Part shown: in pieces, positions 19,439 to 28,671 of the stretch
How the letters are laid out: each line of letters starts with the position of its first letter
How positions within the stretch are numbered: position 1 is the first letter of the stretch
Program-made: the position numbers and the translations under genes
Notes under the pieces: generated by a model
What the model saw: the letters and a program-made list of their open reading frames with translations, nothing else
What the model was told of the DNA's origin: nothing
The model's database searches: none
Source: Candidatus Iainarchaeum sp.
GTDB lineage: Archaea > Iainarchaeota > Iainarchaeia > Iainarchaeales > GCA-2688035
Direction of reading: 5' to 3'
Length of the DNA: 64,000 nt
Assembly (NCBI GenBank): GCA_002688035.1
Contig: NZBU01000008.1
Location: 1 to 64,000 of the forward strand

Positions 19439-20072
19439 TCTCCTCAGCCTCCATTTGTTCCATTAGTGCAGGCAGTTCACCCACATGCTCAATAATATAA
19501 TCTGGATTTTCCTTCTCCAGCTTCTCGCGGCTATCATAACCGCTTAACACTGCAACACTCTTTATTCCAGCAAGCCTTGCTGTTTCCACATCATGGCACA
19601 TATCTCCAACGTAGATAGTTGAGTCACGATCAATCTCATGTTTTGAAACTAACGCCTCTATCTCATCTCTTTTATCAGGAATGCTTGCCTTCACACTCCC
19701 AATCAATCCACTAAAACCATAGTTCTCAATTTCCTCAAGCAAAAGTTGCTCGTTGTGTGCACTAAAGATCATTGTCTTAACATTCTTTTCCTTCAATTGC
19801 TCTAACACTGTCTTCGCTTGCTCAAAAGGCTTTAGCAGATTGTAATACTTTGGAAAGAATTTCTCCCACAACCTATACTCTTCTTCCATGTCAATTTTCA
19901 CATCTAACTTCTTGTAAAAATTCATCCAAGGTAACTCGTAAAGCTCGCGAAAAGTTTCTCTGTCCAAGCGAGGATGACCATGTGCTTCCAGTACATCATT
20001 GCTTGTTTGAACTGTTGCCTCCCAATCATCACTTAGAACTCCAGACCAGTCAAATATTACTGCTTTAATCAT
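19413..20072 (-). CDS. HAD-superfamily protein with non-canonical motif I
   Basis: FDWSGVLSDDW; IFSAHNEQLL; YVGDMCHDVETARLAGIKSVAV; overlaps pyrD and pyrK. Confidence 0.8.
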   Translation of the reverse strand: MIKAVIFDWSGVLSDDWEATVQTSNDVLEAHGHPRLDRETFRELYELPWMNFYKKLDVKIDMEEEYRLWEKFFPKYYNLLKPFEQAKTVLEQLKEKNVKTMIFSAHNEQLLLEEIENYGFSGLIGSVKASIPDKRDEIEALVSKHEIDRDSTIYVGDMCHDVETARLAGIKSVAVLSGYDSREKLEKENPDYIIEHVGELPALMEQMEAEENARVATNS

Positions 20073-20973
20073 GTGCTGCTCCCACCAAGTCTTTCACGCT
20101 TTTCACTTCATGTTCCTTCATCCACTGTTTTATTTCATCTGCAATAAGTTTGAATGCTTCTATTCCGCGATAGTGTGTTGCTGTTCCGATTCCAACTGCG
20201 GAAGCTCCAGCCATCATCATTTCCACTGCATCCTTTCCAGAATTAATTCCACCCATTCCAAGTATTGGGATGCTCACAGCTCTATAAATTTGATAAACAC
20301 ATCTAACCGCAATCGGTTTTATTGCCGGACCACTTACCCCGCCAAACTTGTTGGCTAGAATTGGTTTTCTTGCTTCAATATCAATTAGCATTCCGGGTCC
20401 CAGAGTGTTTACTGCGCAGATTGCGTTTGCACCAGCTTTCTCGCAGGCAACCGCTATATCCGCTATTTTTGGAGCCTGTGGAGTAAGTTTTGGCATCACA
20501 GGTATTTTCCCAGTCTTTGCCACAACAGCTGAAACAACATCTGTAGCCATCTCAGGACTCATCCCAAAGATTTGCCCCTCTTTCTTCGTGTTTGGGCATG
20601 AAATATTGATTTCAATTATCGCGGGCTTATACTCTGCAACTGCTTCTGCAACAGTTTCAAATTCTTCCACGCTCGCGCCATAGATGCTTGCTATAATCGG
20701 CGCACTGCAATTCTTTAACTCTGCGAATTCGCTTTCAATATTTTGATAGCCCGGACTTGGCAGTCCAACCGCATTAATGAGTCCGTGCTCCCACTCAATC
20801 ACTGTTGGGTTTGGGTGCCCTAGCTTTTCGCGTGGCCCAATGCTCTTCATTGTTACTGCTCCCGCGCCCTCTCTTACAACTCTTTTGAGTAGTGCTGCAT
20901 TAGTTCCAAGGATTCCTGAGGCTAACACAGTCGGGTTTTTTAATTTAAGGCCACAGAACTCGGTTTCAAGCAT
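20065..20973 (-). CDS. pyrD: Dihydroorotate dehydrogenase catalytic subunit
   Basis: LASGILGTNAALLKRVVREGAGAVTMKSIG; EINISCPN; GGINSGKDAVEMMMAGASAVGIGTA. Confidence 0.95.
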   Translation of the reverse strand: MLETEFCGLKLKNPTVLASGILGTNAALLKRVVREGAGAVTMKSIGPREKLGHPNPTVIEWEHGLINAVGLPSPGYQNIESEFAELKNCSAPIIASIYGASVEEFETVAEAVAEYKPAIIEINISCPNTKKEGQIFGMSPEMATDVVSAVVAKTGKIPVMPKLTPQAPKIADIAVACEKAGANAICAVNTLGPGMLIDIEARKPILANKFGGVSGPAIKPIAVRCVYQIYRAVSIPILGMGGINSGKDAVEMMMAGASAVGIGTATHYRGIEAFKLIADEIKQWMKEHEVKSVKDLVGAAHD

Positions 20974-20980
20974 TAGAACT

Positions 20981-21439
20981 TCACTTTATCACTTTGAATA
21001 TCTCACTTTCATTCATTTCTTTTTCGCAGTATCTACACTTTGCTTTTAATGGATCCTTGCTGATTGAAAACTTTGAAGGCAGGCCCTCTATCTTTGTAAT
21101 GCACTTTGAATTCATACATTTGATTAGGCCATCTGCATGATTCGGCATTCCAATCTGCGCTTTCTTTTTCACAACGCCATCCTTTATCAAGTTCAAGGTT
21201 GCGCCTGCAGCAATCAATCCAACCTTACTAATTTCTTCTTCGCTCAGTTCTTTTCCTTCAATGAAAACAAGATCCTTTATCTTCATGCTCGCGCTCTCAG
21301 TGTGCATTGCAAGAGTAACAGCCGTTTCTACCTTATCCAATCCAAGAATCTTAATTATTCTAAGTGCGCTTCCCGGAGGCAAGTGGTCTAAAACAGTTCC
21401 GTTTGATATTGGGACTAGTCTTACATCATCCTGTTTCAT
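20981..21439 (-). CDS. pyrI: Aspartate carbamoyltransferase regulatory subunit
   Basis: VRLVPISNGTVLDHLPPGSALRIIKILGL; four-Cys zinc domain C...C..C..C. Confidence 0.95.
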   Translation of the reverse strand: MKQDDVRLVPISNGTVLDHLPPGSALRIIKILGLDKVETAVTLAMHTESASMKIKDLVFIEGKELSEEEISKVGLIAAGATLNLIKDGVVKKKAQIGMPNHADGLIKCMNSKCITKIEGLPSKFSISKDPLKAKCRYCEKEMNESEIFKVIK

Positions 21440-22362
21440 TTTTTCACATCCTTTAGCATGTTCAGCAATGCCTGCCTTACAGGAACTCCGTTCTCAGACT
21501 GCTCAAAGTATAGTGCAGCATCTGTACTGTCAAGCTCTTGTTTAATTTCGTTCACACGCGGCAGTGGGTGCATAATCTTGAAGCCCTTCTTGGCGTGCTT
21601 CAAAAGATCTTTTCCCAGAATGTAAACGTTCTTGATTTGCTCGTACTCAAACTCATCCACAAATCTTTCCTTCTGAATTCTTGTCGCATAAAGCACATCA
21701 AGCTCAGGTAAAAATTCTTCAACCTTCTCGGTTTCCTTGATTGCAATTTTGTCCTTTACATCATTTATAATGTTTTGCGGCATCTTCAAACTCTCTGGCG
21801 CAATCAGGAACACGTTCACATTCTCAAACTTTGCAAGTGCATACATTAGACTGTGAACAGTTCTTCCATATTTCAAATCACCCAGCAGCCCGATGTTCAA
21901 TCCACTTATCTTTCCAAACCGCTTTTTTATCGTGTAAAGGTCAAGAAGTGTTTGTGTTGGATGCTGGTTTGCCCCATCTCCCCCATTTACAATCGGTTTG
22001 TCGCTTACCTCTGCAGCTCTTTTCGCTGCCCCCTCGATCCAATGCCTCATTACAATTATGTCAGCGTAACCCCCAACAACTCTAATGGTGTCTGAGAGTG
22101 ATTCTCCCTTTTTGGTTGAAGAAACTTTTGCGTCCGCAAATCCTACTACACTCCCACCAAGGCTCTGGATAGCGGTTTCAAAGCTAAGTCTTGTTCTAGT
22201 GCTTGGCTCAAAGAAAAGAGATGCAACAACCTTATCCTTCAAAAGCTCGTTTTTCTTGCTGTCTGGCAGCTTTTCCATTCTAGCTGCCTCGTCCAACACA
22301 AAGTCAATGTCTTTGCGTGAAAAATCAGATATACTTACAATGTCAGTTAAACTCAAAGTCAA
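21436..22362 (-). CDS. pyrB: Aspartate carbamoyltransferase catalytic subunit
   Basis: FFEPSTRTRLSFETAIQSLGG; GGDGANQHPTQTLLDLYTI; MHPLPRV. Confidence 0.96.
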   Translation of the reverse strand: MTLSLTDIVSISDFSRKDIDFVLDEAARMEKLPDSKKNELLKDKVVASLFFEPSTRTRLSFETAIQSLGGSVVGFADAKVSSTKKGESLSDTIRVVGGYADIIVMRHWIEGAAKRAAEVSDKPIVNGGDGANQHPTQTLLDLYTIKKRFGKISGLNIGLLGDLKYGRTVHSLMYALAKFENVNVFLIAPESLKMPQNIINDVKDKIAIKETEKVEEFLPELDVLYATRIQKERFVDEFEYEQIKNVYILGKDLLKHAKKGFKIMHPLPRVNEIKQELDSTDAALYFEQSENGVPVRQALLNMLKDVKK

Positions 22363-22562
22363 GTTAACCCGCTAACTATCGAGTGAACAAAATTATTTAA
22401 AGCTATGGTGGGATTGGGCGTTATGTGTAATGTAGAAGTCTTTTCCGCAATGCTTTTTAATCTCTTTGATAGCAACTATTAATTGGCCTTGCCTTCTGAA
22501 GACCTTTGTCTTCTGTTCGGGCCTATATAATAGAATAATATGTATGGTTGGGGGTTGAATTG

Positions 22563-23687
22563 ATGGAAAGTATTGTTAAGAAAGCTGTTAAGAGAGCAAA
22601 AGCAGGTAAGGCCAAGGTGCCTAAGGGAAAGAAGACAATTGGAAACGATGAGGAACTTGTAAAGTTGCTTGAAACCGCGCAGGCTAAGATCCGCGTTGTG
22701 GGTGTTGGCGGAGGCGGAGGCAATACTATTACTAGAATGACTGAGGTTGGCATAACTGGTGCTGAGACACTGGCTGTAAACACTGATGCACAGGATTTGT
22801 TGAAAGCAGTTGCCAACAAAAAAATGCTTATTGGAAAAGAGTTAACTCGTGGACTTGGTTCAGGTTCAGACCCATCAGTTGGAGAGGGAGCAGCCAGAGA
22901 ATCCATTGAAGACTTAACAGAAACATTGTCAGACGCAGACCTGGTTTTTATCACCTGCGGAATGGGTGGTGGAACAGGAACCGGTGCCGCACCAACAATT
23001 TCAGAAATAGCAAAGGAAGTTAATGCCCTTACAATAGGTGTAGTTACTTTGCCTTTCACTGTTGAAGGGAGAAAGAGAATGGAGAACGCTCTCCATGGCC
23101 TTGGAAATTTGCGAAAGAACTGTGATACAGTAATCGTGATTCCAAATGATAAGATTTTGGAGATCGCACCTGACCTTCCAGTTAATGCAGCTTTTAAGGT
23201 TGCGGACGAAGTTCTAACCAATGCTGTGAAAGGAATTACAGAAATGGTTACAAAGCCAGGTTTGATCAATCTTGATTACGCTGACCTGAAAACTATTCTG
23301 TCAAGGGGTGGAGCAGCAATGATTGGCCTTGGTGAAAGCAGAGGAGACGAGAACGGAGAAGCTCGTGCTTTAGAAGCAGTTGAGAACGCTCTCACAAGCC
23401 CACTGCTTGATGTTGACATCAGCGGCGCAAACCGTGCCCTAGTCAACGTGATTGGTGGAACAGACATGACTTTGCGCGAAGCAGAGATGATTGTTGAAAC
23501 CGTTTCAGCAAAAATCAGCAGTAATGCCCACATAATTTGGGGTGCAATGATTGATGATAACATGCCTAGAAACCAGATTCAGGCAATGGTTGTAATTGCT
23601 GGTGGAAAGTTCCCATACTTGGACGGGGACGTTGACAAAATGGATTTGTCCGAGCCAATTGATTTGGGAATAGAATTCACGGGCTAG
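22563..23687 (+). CDS. ftsZ: Cell division protein FtsZ
   Basis: GVGGGGGNTITRM, GMGGGTGTGAAPTISEIAKE tubulin signature. Confidence 0.97.
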   Translation: MESIVKKAVKRAKAGKAKVPKGKKTIGNDEELVKLLETAQAKIRVVGVGGGGGNTITRMTEVGITGAETLAVNTDAQDLLKAVANKKMLIGKELTRGLGSGSDPSVGEGAARESIEDLTETLSDADLVFITCGMGGGTGTGAAPTISEIAKEVNALTIGVVTLPFTVEGRKRMENALHGLGNLRKNCDTVIVIPNDKILEIAPDLPVNAAFKVADEVLTNAVKGITEMVTKPGLINLDYADLKTILSRGGAAMIGLGESRGDENGEARALEAVENALTSPLLDVDISGANRALVNVIGGTDMTLREAEMIVETVSAKISSNAHIIWGAMIDDNMPRNQIQAMVVIAGGKFPYLDGDVDKMDLSEPIDLGIEFTG

Positions 23688-23693
23688 AAAAAA

Positions 23694-24203
23694 CTAGCCT
23701 TTCCCTATTTTCTTTTTCTTAAACAAAACAGTGGGTAGAATAATCGCTGCTATTAACGCGATTATTCCTGTTGGAATAGCCATGTCGCCAAATTCTATTC
23801 CTGCAAACTCAGGGACGCATTGTGCTGCCCCTACATGGTCGCAGGTTGCAGGGCCTTTTTGCCAGCAGAAATAATCTAATGTACTGTGAAAGTAATCATA
23901 GCAATTTGGCGGCGCAATATTTCCACAGTTACTTGTTGCTGCTCTAAAGCTTGCTGTACAACCATTTCCCATTGTACATTGAACCGTGCAAGCAGTGTCT
24001 GTTTTGCAGGCACTCCCATTCCAATTACAGACATTACCTGTTCCCGGAAGTTTTACTTCATAGTAGTTTCCGCAAGAACCTTCGGTCTTTACTGTGCAGG
24101 TAGCAATACAGCCTCCACCCGTTGGGCAAGTTGCTGCAAAAACATTTAGGGTATTAGATAAAAACAGTATCAGTGTCAAAACAACAAAGAAAATCTTTTT
24201 CAT
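23694..24203 (-). CDS. Cys-rich secreted protein with C-terminal PEF-GIE/TM/basic tail (paralog 2)
   Basis: Signal peptide; CVPEFAGIEFGDMAIPTGIIALIAAIILPTVLFKKKKIGKG. Confidence 0.8.
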   Translation of the reverse strand: MKKIFFVVLTLILFLSNTLNVFAATCPTGGGCIATCTVKTEGSCGNYYEVKLPGTGNVCNWNGSACKTDTACTVQCTMGNGCTASFRAATSNCGNIAPPNCYDYFHSTLDYFCWQKGPATCDHVGAAQCVPEFAGIEFGDMAIPTGIIALIAAIILPTVLFKKKKIGKG

Positions 24204-24308
24204 TCGACACTAATAAAAGTCCTTTGTTGAATTTAAACCTTTCTATGAGGGCGTTCACCAGTTTTTTAAAGCTTTCCTTGCCCCTTTTAATATAAGGAAT
24301 TGGTGTTT

Positions 24309-24488
24309 ATGGTTTTGAATAAGGTTTCTTCATTTCTCGCTTCGGCAAGACGTGTACTGATTATTGCGCGTAAGCCAAACTGGAATGAATACCAAACAAT
24401 GGCGAAGGTAACAGGCCTTGGTATTGTAGTTATCGCACTGCTGGCCTATATCATTTATCTTTTCTTTGCATTCTCTCCACTAGGTTAA
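24309..24488 (+). CDS. secE: Protein translocase SecE/Sec61-gamma
   Basis: KVSSFLASARRVLIIARKPNWNEYQTMAKVTGLGIVVIALLAYIIYLFF; position upstream of spt5. Confidence 0.9.
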   Translation: MVLNKVSSFLASARRVLIIARKPNWNEYQTMAKVTGLGIVVIALLAYIIYLFFAFSPLG

Positions 24489-24597
24489 ATTGCCTAAGGC
24501 CATGTTTTGGGGGCGAAGGCAAACGCTTTAAAAGCTTTAACTATTGAAATATAGTATTAACCTATAGCGATTTTTTGCTGTTTTTTAGGTGAGAGCA

Positions 24598-25038
24598 ATG
24601 ATTTTTCCTGTGAGGACCACGGTTGGCCAAGAAAGGCTTGTTGTAGATATAATCACCAACAAAATCAAAAGTGACGAACTGCAAATCTACAGTCTCTCTG
24701 TTATCCCTGGTTTGAAAGGATATATTTTGATTGAAGCGGAAGACGAACTAACTGTTCGCCACTCGATTACAAATACTCCTCACATCAAGGGGCAGGGAAT
24801 CGTGAAAGGTGCAATTAAGATTGACGAGCTTGACTCGCTGCTTGAGGCCAAGCCCCTCATGAAGAGCATTGAAGAGGGTGCAAAAGTTGAACTTATCTCA
24901 GGCCCTTTCAAGGGGGAGAAAGCAAGAGTATTGCGTGTGAACACAACAAAAGAAGAGGTAACAGTTGAGTTGCTTGAAGCAGCGGTGAAGATTCCTGTTA
25001 CAATTAAAGCTGAGAACATTAGAATAATCAAGGAATGA
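24598..25038 (+). CDS. spt5: Transcription elongation factor Spt5
   Basis: NGN domain (FPVRTTVGQERLVVDII) and KOW GPFKGEKARVLRV. Confidence 0.93.
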   Translation: MIFPVRTTVGQERLVVDIITNKIKSDELQIYSLSVIPGLKGYILIEAEDELTVRHSITNTPHIKGQGIVKGAIKIDELDSLLEAKPLMKSIEEGAKVELISGPFKGEKARVLRVNTTKEEVTVELLEAAVKIPVTIKAENIRIIKE

Positions 25039-25772
25039 TTTTTATGCCAGAAATTAGTGTTTTGATTGAAGCCGGTAAGGCAACTGCTGCCGCTCCATTA
25101 GGCCCGGCACTTGGACCGCTTGGAGTAAACATTGGTGACATCGTTAATCAGATTAACGAGAAGACAAAAGATTATGCTGGAATGAAAGTTCCCGTGAAAA
25201 TTTCTGTTGACTCTAACAAGAACTTTGAAATTTCTATCGGAAGCCCGCCAACAAGTGCTCTTATAAAAAAGGAGCTGGGGCTAGATAAGGCAAGCGACAA
25301 CCCGAAAACCACTTTTGTTGGAAGCCTTACAATGGACCAGGTCAAAAAGGTCGCGGATATGAAGATTGATAACCTTGTTGCTTACTCTGAAAAGAGTGCA
25401 ATGAAGGAAGTTATTGGAACCTGCAATAGCATGGGAATACAAATTGATGACAAGCCCGCTAAAAAAGTTCAGCGGGAGATAAGGCACGGAGAATACTCTT
25501 CTTACTTTGAAAAAATTGGTGAAAAGGGAACAGAAGAGCTAACAGAAGAAGAACTCAAAAAGGATGCTTTAGATGTAGAAGAAGAGAGATCTGAAGCAGA
25601 GAAGCAGAAGTACCTTGATGAGCACCCTGAACTCAGGAAAGAGCTAGAGGCTGAGGAGCAAGCAGAGAAGGCCGAAGAAGCCAAGGAAGAGAAGCCTGAA
25701 GCCGGAAAGGAAGAGAAATCAGAAGAAAAGGCCGAAGGCAAGCCCGAGAGCAAGCCTGAAGAGTCAAAGTAA
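25035..25772 (+). CDS. rpl11: Ribosomal protein L11 with long Glu/Lys/Ala-rich C-terminal extension
   Basis: AGKATAAAPLGPALGPLGVNIGDIVNQINEKTKDY; tail EAEEQAEKAEEAKEEKPEAGKEEKSEEKAEGKPESKPEESK. Confidence 0.93.
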   Translation: MIFMPEISVLIEAGKATAAAPLGPALGPLGVNIGDIVNQINEKTKDYAGMKVPVKISVDSNKNFEISIGSPPTSALIKKELGLDKASDNPKTTFVGSLTMDQVKKVADMKIDNLVAYSEKSAMKEVIGTCNSMGIQIDDKPAKKVQREIRHGEYSSYFEKIGEKGTEELTEEELKKDALDVEEERSEAEKQKYLDEHPELRKELEAEEQAEKAEEAKEEKPEAGKEEKSEEKAEGKPESKPEESK

Positions 25773-25882
25773 AGCTATTTAAAGCTTTTATTTCACATTT
25801 TTTATATTAAAGTAATATAGTGCCTATTTTTGGGCCGTTTTCCCGAAAGGGGGAGCACCAGCTTTGCTGGGAGGTTATTGAA

Positions 25883-26554
25883 TTGAACGAGAAAGAATTT
25901 CTATCGGCATTCCAGATAATGAGAAAAGAAACGAAGAAACGCAACTTTATGCAGAGCATAGAGCTGATGATAAACTTCCGTGGCCTTGACTTCAAAAAGG
26001 CTCAGAATCAAATTGATGTAAAAGTTATTATTCCTCATGCAACCGGAAAAGCCAGTGGGAAAACATTACTATTTGCAAAAGACAAGCACTTTGTCGATCA
26101 AATGAAGGACAAGGTTGACAGGATAATTCTTGACAGCGAAATCGCGGGCTTGAAGAAGAAAGATATTGCTTTACTTGCCACAGAGTTCGATGCAGTGATT
26201 GCAGAGGGTCCTGTTATGATTGCTGTTGGTAAATACCTTGGACAAGAACTTGCTCCGAGGGGGAAGATGCCAAGGCCGGTTAAACCCGAGCCAAATGCAG
26301 CACTCTCGGTCTTAAAACAAATGAGTTCTGTTACTCGCGTTACAAACAAAAAAGGAAAGTTTATGCCTGTTGTACAGGTTGTTGTTGGAAATGAGAAAAT
26401 GGAAGATCAGCAGCTCGCAGAGAACTCTGTCGCAGTGTTTAATGCAGTTGCATCAGCACTCCCTGGAAAAAAGCACAACATCAAAAGTGTTTTTGTTAAA
26501 GAATCAATGGGCCCTTCAATAAAGCTCGGTGAGAAAGCGGAGGCCAAAGAATGA
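25883..26554 (+). CDS. rpl1: Ribosomal protein L1 (probable TTG start)
   Basis: ELMINFRGLDFKKAQNQIDVKVIIPH; PRGKMPRPVKP; SD GGGAGG at 25869-25874, TTG at 25883. Confidence 0.9.
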   Translation: MNEKEFLSAFQIMRKETKKRNFMQSIELMINFRGLDFKKAQNQIDVKVIIPHATGKASGKTLLFAKDKHFVDQMKDKVDRIILDSEIAGLKKKDIALLATEFDAVIAEGPVMIAVGKYLGQELAPRGKMPRPVKPEPNAALSVLKQMSSVTRVTNKKGKFMPVVQVVVGNEKMEDQQLAENSVAVFNAVASALPGKKHNIKSVFVKESMGPSIKLGEKAEAKE

Positions 26555-27663
26555 CCCACCATATTCTTGCCTGGAAGCAAAAGAATGCTGAAGAGCTAAA
26601 AGCGCTTGCAAATAAGTACCCTGTAATTGCGGTGGCAAGCCTTACAAACTTCCCTGCTTCACTTTCACAGGTTCTTAGAAAGAAACTTGCCGGAAAGGCA
26701 GTTATCAAAGTGTCCAAGACAAGAGTAATAAAGAGGGCTTTGGACGAATCCAACATTGATTCCAAGGAGCTCAACGACTATGTCAAGGAATCTGTAGCAG
26801 TCATTTTTACTTCAATGAACCCTTTTGAACTTTATGCTTTCCTGAAAAAAAATAAGGGAAGTGTTTCAGCAAAAGAAGGATCTATTGCAACAATCGACAT
26901 AATGGTTCCTGCTGGAGACACTGGATTACCCCCAGGTCCTGCTCTTAGTGATCTAAAGGCAGCTGGTCTACAGGTAAAGGTTCAGGGAGCAACAATATTT
27001 ATTGCCGCAGACAAGGTTGTAACAAAGAAAGGCGAAGCAGTAACTGGTCCTGTTGCAGGAACACTCTCAAAGCTTGATATAAAACCACTTAAAGTTGGAT
27101 TAAATGTTATAGTTTGCTATGAGGACAAGGAGCTTTTCAAGGCAGATGTTCTTGACATTGATACTGAGGTTGTAAGGGCAAATTTCATTAAAGCTTACAC
27201 ACAGGCATTTAACCTCGCGTTCAACGCAGGTTATTTCACAAAGGAAACCGTTCCATTGCTACTTGGAAAGGCTTTCAGGGATGCAAAAGCCGTTGCCCTT
27301 GAGGGAAAGGTTCTCTCACCTGAAACCATTGAGCAGTTTATTGCAATGGCTACTAGGCAGGCTAATGCTTTGAAGACAAGCATTCCTGATGAGCCCGCAG
27401 AAGCAAAGGCCGAAGAGAAGGCTAAGGAGAAACCAGCCGAAGAAGCTAAGGCTGAAGAAGTCAAAGAAGAAGCTCCTGCTGAGGAAGCAAAGGAAGAGAA
27501 ACCCGAGGCGAAGGCAGAAGAAACAAAGGAAGAGACCAAGGAAGAGAAAACTGAAGAAAAGGCCGAAGAAGTCAAAGAAGATAAGCCTGAAGAGAAAGCC
27601 GAAGAGAAAACCGAGGAGAAGGCTGAAGAAAAGACTGAAGAAAAAACCGAGGAGAAGAAGTAA
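26551..27663 (+). CDS. rpl10: Ribosomal protein L10/P0 stalk protein with repetitive EEK tail
   Basis: AWKQKNAEELKALANKYPVIAVASLTNFPASLSQVLRKKLAGKAVIKVSKTRVIKRAL; tail AEEKTEEKAEEKTEEKTEEKK. Confidence 0.93.
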   Translation: MTHHILAWKQKNAEELKALANKYPVIAVASLTNFPASLSQVLRKKLAGKAVIKVSKTRVIKRALDESNIDSKELNDYVKESVAVIFTSMNPFELYAFLKKNKGSVSAKEGSIATIDIMVPAGDTGLPPGPALSDLKAAGLQVKVQGATIFIAADKVVTKKGEAVTGPVAGTLSKLDIKPLKVGLNVIVCYEDKELFKADVLDIDTEVVRANFIKAYTQAFNLAFNAGYFTKETVPLLLGKAFRDAKAVALEGKVLSPETIEQFIAMATRQANALKTSIPDEPAEAKAEEKAKEKPAEEAKAEEVKEEAPAEEAKEEKPEAKAEETKEETKEEKTEEKAEEVKEDKPEEKAEEKTEEKAEEKTEEKTEEKK

Positions 27664-27711
27664 TAGTTTTTCATTTATTGTGAAAAAATGTTTATTTTAA
27701 GAGGTGAAAAT

Positions 27712-28020
27712 ATGGAATATGTCTATAGTGCAATGCTATTGCATTCAGCTGGCCATGAAGTAAAAGAAGATGCTGTAACTAAAGTTTTGGAAGCAGCTGG
27801 CGTTAAGGCCGACAGTGCCCGAGTAAAGGCACTTGTTGCATCGTTAAAGGATGTTAACATCGACGAGGCAATAGAGAAAGCGGCAGCAGTACCAGCAGCA
27901 GCTCCAGCAGCAGCATCGGCCGCCGAAGCAACAGGCGAAGCAAAAGAAGAAAAGAAAGAAGAAGAACCCGGGAAAACTGAGGAAGAAGCAGCTGAAGGGC
28001 TAAGCAGTTTGTTTGGTTAG
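27712..28020 (+). CDS. rpl12: Ribosomal protein P1/L12
   Basis: [34 protein letters not shown]...[12 protein letters not shown]. Confidence 0.92.
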   Translation: MEYVYSAMLLHSAGHEVKEDAVTKVLEAAGVKADSARVKALVASLKDVNIDEAIEKAAAVPAAAPAAASAAEATGEAKEEKKEEEPGKTEEEAAEGLSSLFG

Positions 28021-28458
28021 AGGCATTTTCCTCTCCCCTTTTTCTTTTTCTACTTTTTTCTAATTACCTGACTAGCGTTAAGTAATTATGAGAGATCTTT
28101 TATACTTGCAAGGCTCAAAGTATATTAGCGGCAAGTTCACTAACTGCAGTATACAAAGAGAGCAGGAGGTGGTTGCATTATTGGCTCATCTAGTGCACCA
28201 GTTTACTTTACTGTTGATTGTCGCCAGGTTCTGGGGGTTGGGGATAGGAAAGTAAAATTCTGCTATCAATTTTTATCCCAGAATCTTCAATCCTAAACCT
28301 TTTTAATCTTCCAATCCCCTAATTTATAAGATGCCTTCTATTAAACCAGCTAGACGATTACGAGTAATGCCAAAACTGCTTCGAGTTCCAACTAAAGGTG
28401 GTGGATCCCGCAAGCCCACTGTTGGAGAACATATAAAACAAATTGTTACCAGGGTTAA

Positions 28459-28614
28459 GTGAAGGGCAGGGGTGGTAGCGGACTTAGTGTTATGACTGCT
28501 TCAAACATTGTGGGTCAGCATAATGGCCGGCTTGAAATTTCAACCAGACGAGGCAAGCGCGGTCATGGTTCAACTTTTACGCTCAATTTGCCGCTTAAAC
28601 AGCACAAAAAGTAA
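28459..28614 (+). pseudogene. Fragment resembling the C-terminus of a histidine-kinase HATPase domain
   Basis: Manual translation from GTG 28459: VKGRGGSGLSVMTASNIVGQHNGRLEISTRRGKRGHGSTFTLNLPLKQHKK*, like G2-box GSGLGLxxxxxIVxxHGGxIxxxSxxGxGSTFTxxLPL. Confidence 0.45.
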
Positions 28615-28671
28615 ACTAGGCAAAATCATTATTAAGTTCTTTGTGTCTATTTATTTCATTCTGGTGAGAAA

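Noticed and set aside
27231-27674. 147-aa minus-strand ORF rich in Ser/Phe/Ala (and 27389..27700 plus-strand Arg/Lys ORF)
   Set aside because: Mirror-frame artefacts of the low-complexity GAA/GAG repeat tail of P0.
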